From NCBI RefSeq assembly GCF_033100135.1, contig NZ_CP136920.1, forward strand, positions 186,001 through 250,000: 64,000 bases of DNA. Reading direction: 5' to 3'. A program made the position numbers and the translations under genes. The DNA is from Rubellicoccus peritrichatus. GTDB taxonomy: Bacteria; Verrucomicrobiota; Verrucomicrobiia; Opitutales; Cerasicoccaceae. The notes beneath the pieces were generated by a model, which worked only from the letters and a program-made list of their open reading frames with translations, had not been told where the DNA came from and did no database searches. Every line of letters starts with the position of its first letter. Position 1 is the first letter of the stretch. Positions 18,304 through 27,763 of the stretch are shown one piece after another.

Positions 18304-18308
18304 TGACT

Positions 18309-19718
18309 CTAAATATCGTAATACATCGAGTATTCGTAAGGGTGCGGACGCAAACGAATGGCATCATATTCACCCATCTTCATCTCGAGGTAATTGTTGA
18401 TAAAGTCCGTTGTAAATACATCACCCTTGAGCAAAAATTCGTGATCATTGCGCAGCGCCTCAAGAGAAAGCCGAAGACTGTCAGGCAAGCAAGGCAACTC
18501 AGACGATTCTTCCGGAGGCAGATCGTAAAGATTCCGATGCATGGGCTCACCGGGATCAATCTCGTTTTCGATTCCATCCAGTCCAGCCATCATCAAGGCA
18601 GAAAAGGCAAGGTAAGGATTTGCAGACGGATCGGGACAACGGAATTCCACGCGAATCGCACCGGGCGCACTGGAATAAGTAGGGATCCGGCAAATCGCCG
18701 AGCGGTTTCGCGCGGAATAGGAAAGAATAACGGGTGCTTCGTAGCCCGGAACCAACCGCTTGTAGCTATTGTTGGTCGGATTACAGATCGCACAAAGAGC
18801 GGGTGCATGCTTGAGCAAACCACCAATGTACCATAGCCCCTCCTGAGAAAGGTTGGCATAACCATCACCGGCCATGAGCGGTTTTCCATCCTTCCACAGC
18901 GATTGGTGGGTATGCATGCCACTGCCATTGTCACCGTAGATTGGCTTGGGCATGAACGTGGCGGACTTGCCAAAGCGATGCGCCACGTTTTTGACGACAT
19001 ACTTGTAGGTCATCATCATATCGCCCATGCGGAGCATTGTGTCGTAACGCAGGTCAATCTCACACTGGCCACCTGTTGAAACTTCATGATGCTGGGCTTC
19101 TATTTTGAGGCCAAGCTCCATCATGGTCAGAACCATTTCGTTGCGAAGATCCATCAGGCGATCAGCAGGAGGGGCTGGCAAATAGCCCTCTTTATGCCGA
19201 ATCTTGTGCCCGAGATTAGGAAACTCTTCTTTGCCGGTGTTCCACTCACCTTCAGCGGAATCGACTGCATAAAAGGATTCGTTCGACGTGACGTTATAGC
19301 GCACATCATCGAAAACGAAAAATTCGGCCTCTGGACCAAAATAGGCCGTATCGGCAATACCGGTTGAACGAAGATACTCTTCTGCCTTCTTGGCAACACC
19401 ACGCGGACTGCGATCATAAGGCTCTCGTGTGATGGGATCTTCGATATCACAGACCAAACTGAGTGTCGTAGCCTCCACAAAGGGATCAACCCAGGCAGTT
19501 GAGGAGTCCGGCATCACGAGCATATCGGAAGCCTCCACTGCCTTCCAGCCCCGGATGGATGAACCATCAAAGCCCAAACCATTCTCGAACAAACCTTCGC
19601 TCAGTTCAGCGACGGGAATTGAAAAGTGCTGCCAGGAACCATGAATATCGCTGAATTTTAAATCAACGATCTTGACGTCTTTGGCTTTGGCGAGAGCAAT
19701 AACTTCCTTTGGACTCAT
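18309..19718 (-). CDS. glnA: glutamine synthetase type I
   Basis: Assimilates ammonium into glutamine with ATP. The 469-residue length and motifs are those of [11 protein letters not shown] near residue 50, [10 protein letters not shown] (metal-binding Glu), the ATP-binding [12 protein letters not shown], and NRSAICRIP. The tyrosine in NLYDLPPEE is at the site adenylylated in enterobacterial GSI-beta, so regulation by GlnE is plausible. The frame extends upstream to 19838, but homology starts at the ATG at 19718 (MSPKEV). The upstream region is shared with the divergent O-antigen-ligase-like gene. Its end faces the polymerase gene with only 5 bases between stops. Confidence 0.96.
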   Translation of the reverse strand: MSPKEVIALAKAKDVKIVDLKFSDIHGSWQHFSIPVAELSEGLFENGLGFDGSSIRGWKAVEASDMLVMPDSSTAWVDPFVEATTLSLVCDIEDPITREPYDRSPRGVAKKAEEYLRSTGIADTAYFGPEAEFFVFDDVRYNVTSNESFYAVDSAEGEWNTGKEEFPNLGHKIRHKEGYLPAPPADRLMDLRNEMVLTMMELGLKIEAQHHEVSTGGQCEIDLRYDTMLRMGDMMMTYKYVVKNVAHRFGKSATFMPKPIYGDNGSGMHTHQSLWKDGKPLMAGDGYANLSQEGLWYIGGLLKHAPALCAICNPTNNSYKRLVPGYEAPVILSYSARNRSAICRIPTYSSAPGAIRVEFRCPDPSANPYLAFSALMMAGLDGIENEIDPGEPMHRNLYDLPPEESSELPCLPDSLRLSLEALRNDHEFLLKGDVFTTDFINNYLEMKMGEYDAIRLRPHPYEYSMYYDI

Positions 19719-19827
19719 AACAAATGACCGAGATTCTGAAGTCGTCCGCACACAAATACGATTGCGGAATTCAATGAATTGCGGTTTAGGCCTAAGTGAC
19801 AAGGAAATAAGCCTTACAAGTTCGATA

Positions 19828-21819
19828 ATGCCCAGCAAGCTACGCTACCTTTCCCGATCCCGAATCACTTTTTTCGGTAATGTGACTCTGTCCAACTGCC
19901 TTGACTGGTTGGTCACCCTGAATCTGGCCGGCCTTCTAGCCATCATAACGCTTCAATTGGGCGGGGTGCGGGCGGAGACTCAACTGCTGGGGCTCTGGCT
20001 CTGCTCAACCCTCCTGATCCTTCATGGCTTTTGGGTTCTAACAGCCAAATCAAGTGAGAAAATCGCTATCAATGGCCGCGTTCTGGCGTTCATTCCTTTG
20101 ATTATTTATCTGATTGTATCGTGGCAGTTCCTTTCTCCCACTCCCTGGACGGCTGCAACAGAGGCTTTGATGTGGGTTCAAGCGTTTGTTATTCTATGGG
20201 TAAGCGTTCACAACCTCCACAGTCGCAATCACATCTGGTTCATATTTTTAATCCTTGGCGGAGTTGCTCTGGGTGGGGTAATGATGGCCTTCAACCAATA
20301 TTTCAGGCAACCTGAATGGTTACCCAAGCTCTATAATCCGTTGGAAGGAGAATCGTTTCGAATTCGAGGCCACGCCCAATATGCCGGTCGTGCAAGTGGG
20401 CCATTTGGCTCACCAAACAGTTTTGCCGGCTTGATGATCCTGGCATTCTTTCCAGCCGCTGTCGCCGCATTCTCAAAGCATCTGATGGGCATACTGCGTC
20501 TATTTTCAGCTTATATCGGAGCAATGGCTTTGGTTGGACTCATTTTAACCATCAGCCGGGGTGGGATGTTGGCCATCTTGCCGTGCTTATTCCTTCTACC
20601 ACTGGTCGTGCGGGCCAAAAGAAGAACCACCTTGCTTGTCTGGGTGCTGATTCTTGTCAGCTGCATGGCTTTTGTTGTTTCTCTCTTCTACTTTTCACCA
20701 CGCATGCAGGAAAGGTGGGAGACCTTTGCAGAAAATTCCGGAGAGACGACCCGTCCCCAAATGTGGGAAGCAGGAATGCAAATCTTCAGCGAGAATCCTG
20801 CGACAGGGAGTGGGCTTGGTACCTTTCGCTACTTTTTTGAGCTGAATCGCCCGGAGGGTTTCCTCTTAAGTCCTGTCCATGCTCACAATGACTATGTCGA
20901 AGCATTGAGCGATTTGGGAATAATCGGCTTTGCCCTGATCTTTCTACCTGCTCTTTACTTTATATATCTAGGTATCCGTTCATGGTGGAAACAGCCCGAT
21001 TTGATTGCCTTGGATGAACGAGGTGAAAATAGGCGAAGGTTAAGGCGCATGCCTGTAACCAAACTATTCCTGGGGGCGGTTCTATTATCCATATTTGCCC
21101 TGGCTCTTCACGCGATGGTTGAATTTCACCTGCATGTTACGGCACTGCTTTTCTGGATCGCTTTCTTCTTTGGAATTCTCCTCAAATGCACTCCGCCCAA
21201 AGCGATCAGGATGCCTAATCGTATTTTAACAAAGCTGGTATATCTTGCAGTGGCTTTGGCAGCGGGCCTCTTGTTAACTGTAGGGAATCAGAATCGCTAC
21301 ATTGCCAATATATATGCCTTTGAAGGCGAGCGTATGGCCAAAGAATTTGCCAGCAATTTCGATGAATTAAGAGGCAATGAGCAGTTCGTTGAGAGCAGGA
21401 TCGAATTCCTCGAAGCGGCCTTGGAGAAGAATCCGGAACATGGAGATGCACGATCGCATCTTGCTCTTGCCTATGCCGACAAGTCCTACACTGACCCGAT
21501 GCATCGTATCGAACTGGGTCAAACTGCAGAGGAGCATGCCCGTATCGCAATTGAGGCATTCGATGCATCTCCCCATTACTGGGTGAACCTCGGTGAGGCC
21601 CTTTTTCTTCAGGAACGATGGGCTGAAGCTGGAGAAGCCTACGAAACAGCTGTCGAGCTCTCACCCAACAATCCAACCGTGTGGTATTACTATGCAAATT
21701 GGCTGAATGGAGAATCCGGCCGCCGGGATGATGCCATGAAAGCCATTGAACGGTCACTCAAGCTTGATCCACACAATGACAAAGCCATAGACCTCCGGCG
21801 CAAAGTACTGATTCCTTGA
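19828..21819 (+). CDS. O-antigen ligase-like membrane protein with C-terminal TPRs
   Basis: A 663-residue protein with about ten to twelve membrane helices over residues about 15-480 and a soluble C-terminal part (about 520-663) containing TPR-like repeats ([27 protein letters not shown]). The Wzy_C/WaaL-type region is marked by [10 protein letters not shown] and by [14 protein letters not shown] in a periplasmic loop, where O-antigen ligases carry a functional His. It probably transfers or polymerises surface glycans. The frame is open from 19672, but that part overlaps glnA on the other strand; the ATG at 19828 is preferred. Sugar supply could involve Glf, 7 kb away. Confidence 0.85.
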   Translation: MPSKLRYLSRSRITFFGNVTLSNCLDWLVTLNLAGLLAIITLQLGGVRAETQLLGLWLCSTLLILHGFWVLTAKSSEKIAINGRVLAFIPLIIYLIVSWQFLSPTPWTAATEALMWVQAFVILWVSVHNLHSRNHIWFIFLILGGVALGGVMMAFNQYFRQPEWLPKLYNPLEGESFRIRGHAQYAGRASGPFGSPNSFAGLMILAFFPAAVAAFSKHLMGILRLFSAYIGAMALVGLILTISRGGMLAILPCLFLLPLVVRAKRRTTLLVWVLILVSCMAFVVSLFYFSPRMQERWETFAENSGETTRPQMWEAGMQIFSENPATGSGLGTFRYFFELNRPEGFLLSPVHAHNDYVEALSDLGIIGFALIFLPALYFIYLGIRSWWKQPDLIALDERGENRRRLRRMPVTKLFLGAVLLSIFALALHAMVEFHLHVTALLFWIAFFFGILLKCTPPKAIRMPNRILTKLVYLAVALAAGLLLTVGNQNRYIANIYAFEGERMAKEFASNFDELRGNEQFVESRIEFLEAALEKNPEHGDARSHLALAYADKSYTDPMHRIELGQTAEEHARIAIEAFDASPHYWVNLGEALFLQERWAEAGEAYETAVELSPNNPTVWYYYANWLNGESGRRDDAMKAIERSLKLDPHNDKAIDLRRKVLIP

Positions 21820-21833
21820 GATCCGATGGAATT

Positions 21834-22691
21834 CTAAGATGATGGTGAAGGCTCAATCTCTTCAGCCGTATCCGAGGCATCTGCAATATCTGTAGTCTCG
21901 TCCAGATCTGAGTTCTGAGCTGGTTCTGAGGTCTTAAGGAGCTCTGGCGTTCCTGAGCTGTCTTCAGGAATTGGCTCACTCGCAGGAAGTCCAACATCAG
22001 TATCCGATATCGGCTCCTCCCGGTTGGTCGCCTTGCGAATCCATTCGGTGATCTGCCCGGATGAAAGCACATCCGATGCGGGCAACTCTTCAATCGAGCG
22101 CGTGCCAGTGTATTCTAAAAACTTGTCCGCCGTACCATACTGGATCGGTCGCCCAGGTAAATCCGCACGCCCGACAATATGGGCCAGCTCCAGCTCAAGC
22201 AACTTGTTCAGTGCACTATCAATCGAAACACCGCGAATTGCCTCCATTTCGGCCCTCGTAACAGGTTGCCGGTAAGCAATAATGGCGAGCGTTTCCATCG
22301 CAGCCTGGCTCAATTTCATCGGCTTGGGCTCCTTGCGAAAAAGTCTTACCCAGTCGGCATACTCCGGGGCTGTGGTCAATCGATAACCGGCAGGACCTTG
22401 AACCAAACGATAGACATCGTCCTTATCAATCAACTCCTGGGCAATGGCATCCATACCATCGCGAATCTGGGTTGCGGTTAACAAAGACGGAACCTGACGC
22501 ATAATGCCATCAAGCTCGACTTGCTCGCTCTCACCACTTTGTGGAGCACCTTCAACAATCGGTTCTTCCTCCGGCTCATCATCCGCCTGCTCGTGATAGC
22601 GCGTGATCACCGCCTGGATATCGCGTATCGAAAGCGGCTCTGAGGTTGAAAACAACAGCGCCTTAAGGATTTTTTTGAGGTTAAAGACCAT
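21834..22691 (-). CDS. scpB: segregation and condensation protein ScpB
   Basis: ScpB is the winged-helix kleisin partner of the SMC-ScpAB condensin that organises the chromosome. The 285-residue protein begins at the ATG at 22691 (MVFNLKKIL), four codons after a TTG. Two winged helices are seen, about residues 5-115 and 120-195, with the family signature ETLAIIAYRQPVTRAEIE-like (here ..TRAEMEAIRGVSID). The last 80 residues are acidic, rich in Ser, Glu and Asp, and likely disordered. scpA is not adjacent. Confidence 0.92.
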   Translation of the reverse strand: MVFNLKKILKALLFSTSEPLSIRDIQAVITRYHEQADDEPEEEPIVEGAPQSGESEQVELDGIMRQVPSLLTATQIRDGMDAIAQELIDKDDVYRLVQGPAGYRLTTAPEYADWVRLFRKEPKPMKLSQAAMETLAIIAYRQPVTRAEMEAIRGVSIDSALNKLLELELAHIVGRADLPGRPIQYGTADKFLEYTGTRSIEELPASDVLSSGQITEWIRKATNREEPISDTDVGLPASEPIPEDSSGTPELLKTSEPAQNSDLDETTDIADASDTAEEIEPSPSS

Positions 22692-22803
22692 CAGGAATTT
22701 CAATGGAAATCATGATTGCGGAAACCGTGCAAGGTAAAGGCTGAAAGTTCCAGTTAATACATTAAAGCTGTCTTGAAGTTGCACCAGACTCGTGACGCAC
22801 TTA

Positions 22804-22868
22804 TTTAGACAGAATTAACGGAATTAGAAAAATTTTTAGTAACCCAATTCCGTTAATTCTTTCTAAAG
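22804..22868. repeat. A+T-rich inverted repeat
   Basis: Between scpB and the YqgE gene, AGAATTAACGGAATT (22811-22825) is followed 20 bases later by its perfect complement AATTCCGTTAATTCT (22846-22860). The pairing continues outward with TTTAGAC / TTTCTAAA, giving arms of about 22 bases. No U-tract is obvious on either strand, so a terminator role is uncertain. Confidence 0.6.
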
Positions 22869-22882
22869 ACCAGCTCTTTGGA

Positions 22883-23452
22883 TCAATTCAGTGATGGATC
22901 ATCCGGGACATCACTAAGGAAGAGTAATTCTGGTTGGATCTTGCTGATCATCTCACGCCACATGTCATCACCATCCACTTCCTGGATGCTCGGATCGCTG
23001 ACTGGCGATATTAACCAGGCGTTTTGCTCCCGCTCATGATTGAGCTGACCTTTGCCCCATCCGGAATAACCCATGAAAGCACGAACCTGGGTTGCTGGCT
23101 CAATCTCGATGAGTTCTTTGGCCTTATCCTCAGAAATACCGAAATGCATGCGGAAAATCCCGACTTCGGGCTGCCAGTGCCAGGCTGCCAGCAGAATTTG
23201 ATCGGTCTGAACCGGACCTCCCATGTAGATGGGGACATCTGCGAGCGTGCCGATTGCGAAATCAATGCTCTGCTCCCCCAGAGTCTTACCGATGGGCTTA
23301 TTAATAACCACGCCAAGCGTCCCATCTTCAGGAGAGTCTGCCGAAACCAGCACCACTGAGTGCTTGAAATTAGGGTCAACCAGAGAGGGATGGGCAATAA
23401 GCAATGAGCCAGAAAGATTATCGCCCATCGCTTCTTTGAAATCCATGCGCAT
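22883..23452 (-). CDS. YqgE/AlgH family protein (UPF0301)
   Basis: A 189-residue cytoplasmic protein of the YqgE/AlgH (DUF179) family. The N-terminal signature is clear: GSLLIAHPSLVDPNF, SVVLVSADSPEDGTLGVVINKP. Family members have a known fold but no settled biochemical role; AlgH was tied to alginate regulation in Pseudomonas. It sits between scpB and the deaminase gene on the same strand, with 36 bases to the latter, so a loose operon is possible. Confidence 0.9.
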   Translation of the reverse strand: MRMDFKEAMGDNLSGSLLIAHPSLVDPNFKHSVVLVSADSPEDGTLGVVINKPIGKTLGEQSIDFAIGTLADVPIYMGGPVQTDQILLAAWHWQPEVGIFRMHFGISEDKAKELIEIEPATQVRAFMGYSGWGKGQLNHEREQNAWLISPVSDPSIQEVDGDDMWREMISKIQPELLFLSDVPDDPSLN

Positions 23453-23488
23453 ATATTAAAAAATTAGATGCATTCTGTCAAGGTCACC

Positions 23489-24001
23489 TCAAAGCTGAAT
23501 CAGTGAAATACCAGCTTCCTCAAACAGCTCCTTAGCAATCGGGTCATTCCTGTAATCATTATGGTATTTCACTGCTTTGACCCCGGCAGCGATAATGATC
23601 TTCGCGCAATTCACACATGGGAAGTGAGTGATGTAAGCCGTTGCTCCCTGGACTGAGATCCCCCTTCGGGCAGCATCAGCAATCGCATTTTGTTCCGCAT
23701 GAACGGTCGCCTGCTCATGACCATCCCGAACCCGGGAAAGATGCGGTGAGCCGGGCAAAAAACCATTGTAACCAGCAGCAATGATTCGATTACGGTGCTC
23801 ACCACCAGACACCAGAACGCAACCAACATTAAGCCGTTCGCAGGCAGAGCGTGATGCAATGAGAAACGTTGTCGCCATGAAATACTCATCCCAAGACGGT
23901 CGTCCATTCCATCCAGCTACTAGCTCGGCAACAGAATCGATGCGATTCTCAGCGACATCGGAATCAATATTTGGAAGCTCTTCCTTGACCACGTCTTTCA
24001 T
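23489..24001 (-). CDS. dCMP deaminase-like zinc enzyme
   Basis: A 170-residue member of the cytidine/deoxycytidylate deaminase superfamily. The zinc site is complete: HAEQNAI (His and catalytic Glu) and PCVNCAK (two Cys). The spacing and the GHEQATVHAE context match dCMP deaminases (ComEB type), which make dUMP for thymidylate synthesis. An N-terminal stretch of about 25 residues is acidic and not part of the fold. The ATG at 24001 directly borders a family A repeat. Confidence 0.88.
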   Translation of the reverse strand: MKDVVKEELPNIDSDVAENRIDSVAELVAGWNGRPSWDEYFMATTFLIASRSACERLNVGCVLVSGGEHRNRIIAAGYNGFLPGSPHLSRVRDGHEQATVHAEQNAIADAARRGISVQGATAYITHFPCVNCAKIIIAAGVKAVKYHNDYRNDPIAKELFEEAGISLIQL

Positions 24002-24010
24002 GCTTTATGT

Positions 24011-24112
24011 TAAGAGTGAGAAGTGAGCAGTAAGAAGGCAGAAGTCAATATATGGCTTTGATTCTGAGGCATGAACAAACGTCTGCCTTCTCACTTCATA
24101 CTTCTCACTTTA
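24011..24112. repeat. family A hairpin repeat, copy 5 (divergent loop)
   Basis: Between the divergent deaminase and rhomboid genes. The left arm (24011-24045) holds GAGTGAGAAGTGAGCAGTAA and then GAAGGCAGAAGT; the right arm (24080-24112) holds ACGTCTGCCTTCTCACTTC and then ATACTTCTCACTTT. Arms of about 33 bases can pair with few mismatches. The loop (about 24046-24079) is unlike that of copies 1, 2 and 4, which suggests the arms, not the loop, define the family. Confidence 0.8.
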
Positions 24113-24168
24113 AAATTCATTGATTAAACATTCTGCTTTAGCCTTTCTCAGACCAAAGATAAAACAGA

Positions 24169-25116
24169 ATGTTAGGAGTTAATCAGAATCAAGCGGAATC
24201 CCTCGATTTGCCCGAGGGCCAGGTCGCGGTAGCAGCATTCCGCCGCCGGAAGCCAGCAGAGGATTATGCACTGGTCATTCTGGCGATGAAACTCCCCTAC
24301 TGGCTTCATCATCATGAGAAACGTTACTATCTTTGTGTTGAAAACGACCAGGCGGAGGCTGCTTTAGAACAACTGGAACGCTATCATAAAGAGAGCCGGG
24401 GCTGGCCCAGTATTCGCAGTTTGTCCATCGAACATGGTTCGGCCCACCCTGTCTCGCTTGTTATTTATGCGCTTATCCTGATGGGCTTTTTCTACGCCCA
24501 GGAGCAAATCCCGAATCTGGACCGGAAGGGAATGATGGATACATTCGCTATCAGTAAACAGACACAGTGGTGGCGGCCAATCACAGCACTGACGCTGCAT
24601 GCCGACATTGGCCATCTGGCCGGAAATGTTCTATCAGGTATCTGCTTCGGTCTGCTGATTAATCGAATTTTTGGTTATGGCCTCGGCTGGCTGCTGATTA
24701 TACTGAGTGGCGCACTCGGAAACCTAATGACGCTCTGGGTCCACCTTCCGCAGAGGCATCTGGCACTGGGAGCGTCAACCGCGATTTTTGGAGCGCTTGG
24801 CATCCTCGTTGGGCACGCCGTGGTGACTCACTTTGTCACCAGCGAACGCGGTGCCTGGAAGAGAAGCGTCATTCCAATCATTGGTGGTTTGACTGTGCTT
24901 GGCCTGACCGGCTTGGCCGGAGATAATGTCGATATCTCCGGCCATGTTTGTGGCTTCATCGTTGGATCTCTTTTTGGTCTGACGATCAGTCGGTTTGCAC
25001 TCAAAAAGATTCCTGACAAGGCAGCCCAGGCAGCTCTTGGCGTCATTTGCCTTGTCCTTTTAACCACTGCCTGGATTGCTGCTTTAACCAAGGGCTTTAG
25101 CCAAAGTCTTTTTTAA
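24169..25116 (+). CDS. rhomboid family intramembrane serine protease
   Basis: A 315-residue membrane protein. The rhomboid core spans about residues 85-310 with six or seven helices. The catalytic Ser is in GASTAIFG (Ser203) and the catalytic His in SGHVCGF (His259), the normal dyad. HADIGHLAGNVLSG is the usual HxxxN segment. The first 80 or so residues form a soluble domain with no motif I recognise, as in many bacterial rhomboids. It would cleave membrane-anchored substrates within the lipid bilayer; the substrate cannot be inferred. Confidence 0.92.
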   Translation: MLGVNQNQAESLDLPEGQVAVAAFRRRKPAEDYALVILAMKLPYWLHHHEKRYYLCVENDQAEAALEQLERYHKESRGWPSIRSLSIEHGSAHPVSLVIYALILMGFFYAQEQIPNLDRKGMMDTFAISKQTQWWRPITALTLHADIGHLAGNVLSGICFGLLINRIFGYGLGWLLIILSGALGNLMTLWVHLPQRHLALGASTAIFGALGILVGHAVVTHFVTSERGAWKRSVIPIIGGLTVLGLTGLAGDNVDISGHVCGFIVGSLFGLTISRFALKKIPDKAAQAALGVICLVLLTTAWIAALTKGFSQSLF

Positions 25117-25182
25117 AGTGAATTGATATTCACAACTACCTGTTAGGTTAGACCTAAAGATGGCTGACCAAGACTTAGCAGA

Positions 25183-25225
25183 TGCATATGACCCGTGTGC
25201 AACAAGACCATAAGCGTCATATGCA
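25183..25225. terminator. hairpin between convergent rhomboid and gcvT genes
   Basis: TGCATATGAC at 25183-25192 is repeated in inverted form, GTCATATGCA, at 25216-25225, a perfect 10-bp stem with a 23-base loop. The position between convergent stop codons fits a transcription end, but no clear U-tract follows on either strand. Confidence 0.35.
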
Positions 25226-25227
25226 GA

Positions 25228-26331
25228 CTACTTATTCAATGGTGGTTTGGCCACCGATAGCTTGAGGCGTTTGTTTCTCACGTCAGCTTCAAGTCCATCC
25301 ACGTTGGTTCCAGCTAAAATCAATGCACTGCCGATCGGTTTATCCAGAACAGGCGATTGCGTACCAGAGACAACAATCCCGACTTCACGATCACCAGAGA
25401 AAACGGGACTTCCCTGACGGGCAATTCGGCGATCTTCGACGATGAAGTGCACCAGCTTACGCTCGGTCCCATTGCTTTTTTGAGCTTCGAGCATACCACG
25501 ACCGACAAAATCGCTATCCTTGCTCAATTTGACCGTCCAGCCAAGACCGGCTTCAAGCGGAGAAATCGTATCATCGATCTCATGTCCGTAAAGCGGATAG
25601 CCAGCCTCCAAACGAAGGCTGTCACGACAACCCAGACCGGCAAGCTCAAGGCCATGGGCTTTGCCTGCTTTTAAAAGATGGCGAGCCAGTGGCATTGCAG
25701 ACTCAGGACGGCAATAAAGCTCTACCCCATCTTCGCCTGTATAGCCAGTCCGGCTCACAATCAATGGTCCTTCACCAGCATTGACGGAATGCGCCTCCAA
25801 TTCACTGAAACGAAAACGCTTCAGGCTTTCAATATCGCTATGAAAGCCTGCATCCTCAAGAATAGCAAAGGCACGTGGGCCTTGCAAAGCCAACTGAGCC
25901 CACTGGTTCGACTCGTCAATGACTTCGCAATCGAAATCTTTCGCAAAACGCTTCAGCCAGGCGACATCTTTATCCTTATTGGAAGCATTCAAAACAACCA
26001 TGAGGTTGATCGCCGAATGACGGTAAATAATAACATCATCAACAACCCCACCTTCCTCATTGCAAAGTGGAGAATAGACTGCCCCCCCATCAAGGACACA
26101 GGAAACATCATTAGTCGCCACGTGGTTGAGCATCTCAAGAGCCTGCGGGCCCAGCACTCGCGCTTCCCCCATGTGACTGACGTCAAAAAGACCGGCATGC
26201 TTCCGCACAGCCAAATGCTCCTGAAGGATGCCGGCATACTGGACAGGCATCTCGTAGCCAGCAAAGGGGACCATGCGTCCACCATGTTCCAAATGAAAAT
26301 CAAAGAGTGGTGTCTTAAGCAGATCAGACAT
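25228..26331 (-). CDS. gcvT: aminomethyltransferase (glycine cleavage T protein)
   Basis: GcvT transfers the methylene carbon from the lipoyl arm of GcvH to tetrahydrofolate and releases ammonia in glycine breakdown. At 367 residues it has normal length. The N-terminal FAGYEMPVQYAG and DVSHMGEARV and the central GYTGEDGVEL are family signatures; the Asp of DVSHMGE-type segments and the folate-binding region are retained. gcvH and gcvP do not adjoin it in the window, and the upstream glf gene is unrelated. Confidence 0.94.
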   Translation of the reverse strand: MSDLLKTPLFDFHLEHGGRMVPFAGYEMPVQYAGILQEHLAVRKHAGLFDVSHMGEARVLGPQALEMLNHVATNDVSCVLDGGAVYSPLCNEEGGVVDDVIIYRHSAINLMVVLNASNKDKDVAWLKRFAKDFDCEVIDESNQWAQLALQGPRAFAILEDAGFHSDIESLKRFRFSELEAHSVNAGEGPLIVSRTGYTGEDGVELYCRPESAMPLARHLLKAGKAHGLELAGLGCRDSLRLEAGYPLYGHEIDDTISPLEAGLGWTVKLSKDSDFVGRGMLEAQKSNGTERKLVHFIVEDRRIARQGSPVFSGDREVGIVVSGTQSPVLDKPIGSALILAGTNVDGLEADVRNKRLKLSVAKPPLNK

Positions 26332-26436
26332 ACAAACAGTCTCTGCTCAACTGACCAATGGAGCAAACTTTTTCAACCAAAACCGGTGCTGAAGTAGGAC
26401 AAAAAATAGCTTTCATAACACTGTTTGAGCATTGCA

Positions 26437-27600
26437 TCAAACCACGGCCGGTTTCGCCATATCTTCAAAACGCTTGAGAGCCATACCCACCACTTGATCC
26501 ATATTATAATAGCGATAGGTTGCAAGACGACCGACAAAGGTAACTTTTTTCTCCTGCTTGGCCATTTCCTCGTATTGACGGTAAATTGTTGCGCTGTCTG
26601 CTGCAGGAATCGGGTAATACGGCTCCTTACCCGGGCCAAAATCTTCCGGGAATTCGCGAACAATAGTAGAGTTATCCGTAGCCTGCCCGGTTGCATGCTT
26701 CATCTCAACGATACGAGTATAATCGTGTTCATTTGGATAATTGACCTGCAACGTGGGCTGCCAGAAACCTTGCTTACCGGATATGTCGACACGCTCCCTG
26801 AGCTGGGTCGGCTCAAAGGATTCGACCTCAAAACGCAAGGAGCGATAAGGAAGGCGTCCGAATTTATAGTCGTAGAATTCATCAATGGCACCAGTGAAAA
26901 CCAGATGCTCAAAATCGACATTCTGACAAACCTCACGATAGTCCGTGTTGAGCAAAATCTTGAGTTTATTGCCACAAGCTCTGGCCAGATTACGAAAAAG
27001 CACACGATAGCCGTGCTTGGGCAAAGCCTGGAACTCTTCCCTAAGATAGCGGTCATCACGATTAGTTCGGATCGGAATCCGGCCGCAAACCGACTTATCC
27101 AAATCCCGTGGATGTCGGCGCCACTGTTTCAGCGTATAACCTTCAAAAAACTTCTTATAGAGTTCCTGTCCGACCTGAGAAATAATGACTTCCTCTGAGT
27201 TGACTGGCTCATCAATTGGGACACGTTTTTCGGCAATCCAAGCCTCAAACTCCTCCGTCGTGCTTTCACGACCAATGAGTTGCTCGAAAGTCTTCAAATT
27301 GATGGGAAAACTCCAATACCGACCTTCAGTAAAAGAACTAACCTGATACTTGACCTCGTGCCACTCAGTGAAGCGTGAAAGATATTCCTTTATCTTGGGC
27401 GAATTCGTCCGAAAGTAATGCGGTCCATAGGGATGATAAAGGACGCCAGCGTCGGAATATTCATCATGTGCATTCCCTCCTATGTGATCACGCTTTTCAA
27501 CCACCAGGCAGGTCTTGCCAAGCGTATTGGTAATCCGCTCGGCCATAACCAGTCCGGAAAAACCCGCACCAACAATCAGATAGTCAAACTTCCAAGGCAT
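26437..27600 (-). CDS. glf: UDP-galactopyranose mutase
   Basis: Glf interconverts UDP-galactopyranose and UDP-galactofuranose with reduced FAD, supplying Galf for surface glycans. The 387-residue protein starts at an ATG (MPWKFDY); a GTG lies three codons upstream. The FAD-binding fold opens with LIVGAGFSGLVMAERI and VVEKRDHIGGNAHD; the conserved PHYFRTN and RRHPRDLD-type segments and C-terminal GRLATYRYYNMDQ complete the pattern. Presence alongside an O-antigen-ligase-like gene in the same window suggests galactofuranose in the surface polymer. Confidence 0.94.
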   Translation of the reverse strand: MPWKFDYLIVGAGFSGLVMAERITNTLGKTCLVVEKRDHIGGNAHDEYSDAGVLYHPYGPHYFRTNSPKIKEYLSRFTEWHEVKYQVSSFTEGRYWSFPINLKTFEQLIGRESTTEEFEAWIAEKRVPIDEPVNSEEVIISQVGQELYKKFFEGYTLKQWRRHPRDLDKSVCGRIPIRTNRDDRYLREEFQALPKHGYRVLFRNLARACGNKLKILLNTDYREVCQNVDFEHLVFTGAIDEFYDYKFGRLPYRSLRFEVESFEPTQLRERVDISGKQGFWQPTLQVNYPNEHDYTRIVEMKHATGQATDNSTIVREFPEDFGPGKEPYYPIPAADSATIYRQYEEMAKQEKKVTFVGRLATYRYYNMDQVVGMALKRFEDMAKPAVV

Positions 27601-27763
27601 ACTAATCACTCTTCATGGCAGCATTTGGTAAAGAGTCAATGGCACTCATAAAACTTTCTAAATCACATCAGCGTCTCGCTACTGGATCAAATAATTGCTT
27701 AATGGTTCCACAATCTCACTTGCTATCTAATAAATCAGGACTATCGTCCCCAAGGAAACACCT

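Noticed and set aside
18303-18836. A 177-codon + strand frame after the polymerase gene
   Set aside because: It is antisense to the 3' part of glnA, which is certain from its motifs.
19719-19838. A 40-residue extension of glutamine synthetase
   Set aside because: It overlaps the start of the divergent membrane protein gene and is not part of the canonical 469-residue enzyme.
25678-27198. Two long + strand open frames opposite gcvT and glf
   Set aside because: Both are shadows of strongly supported minus-strand genes and their translations match no family.
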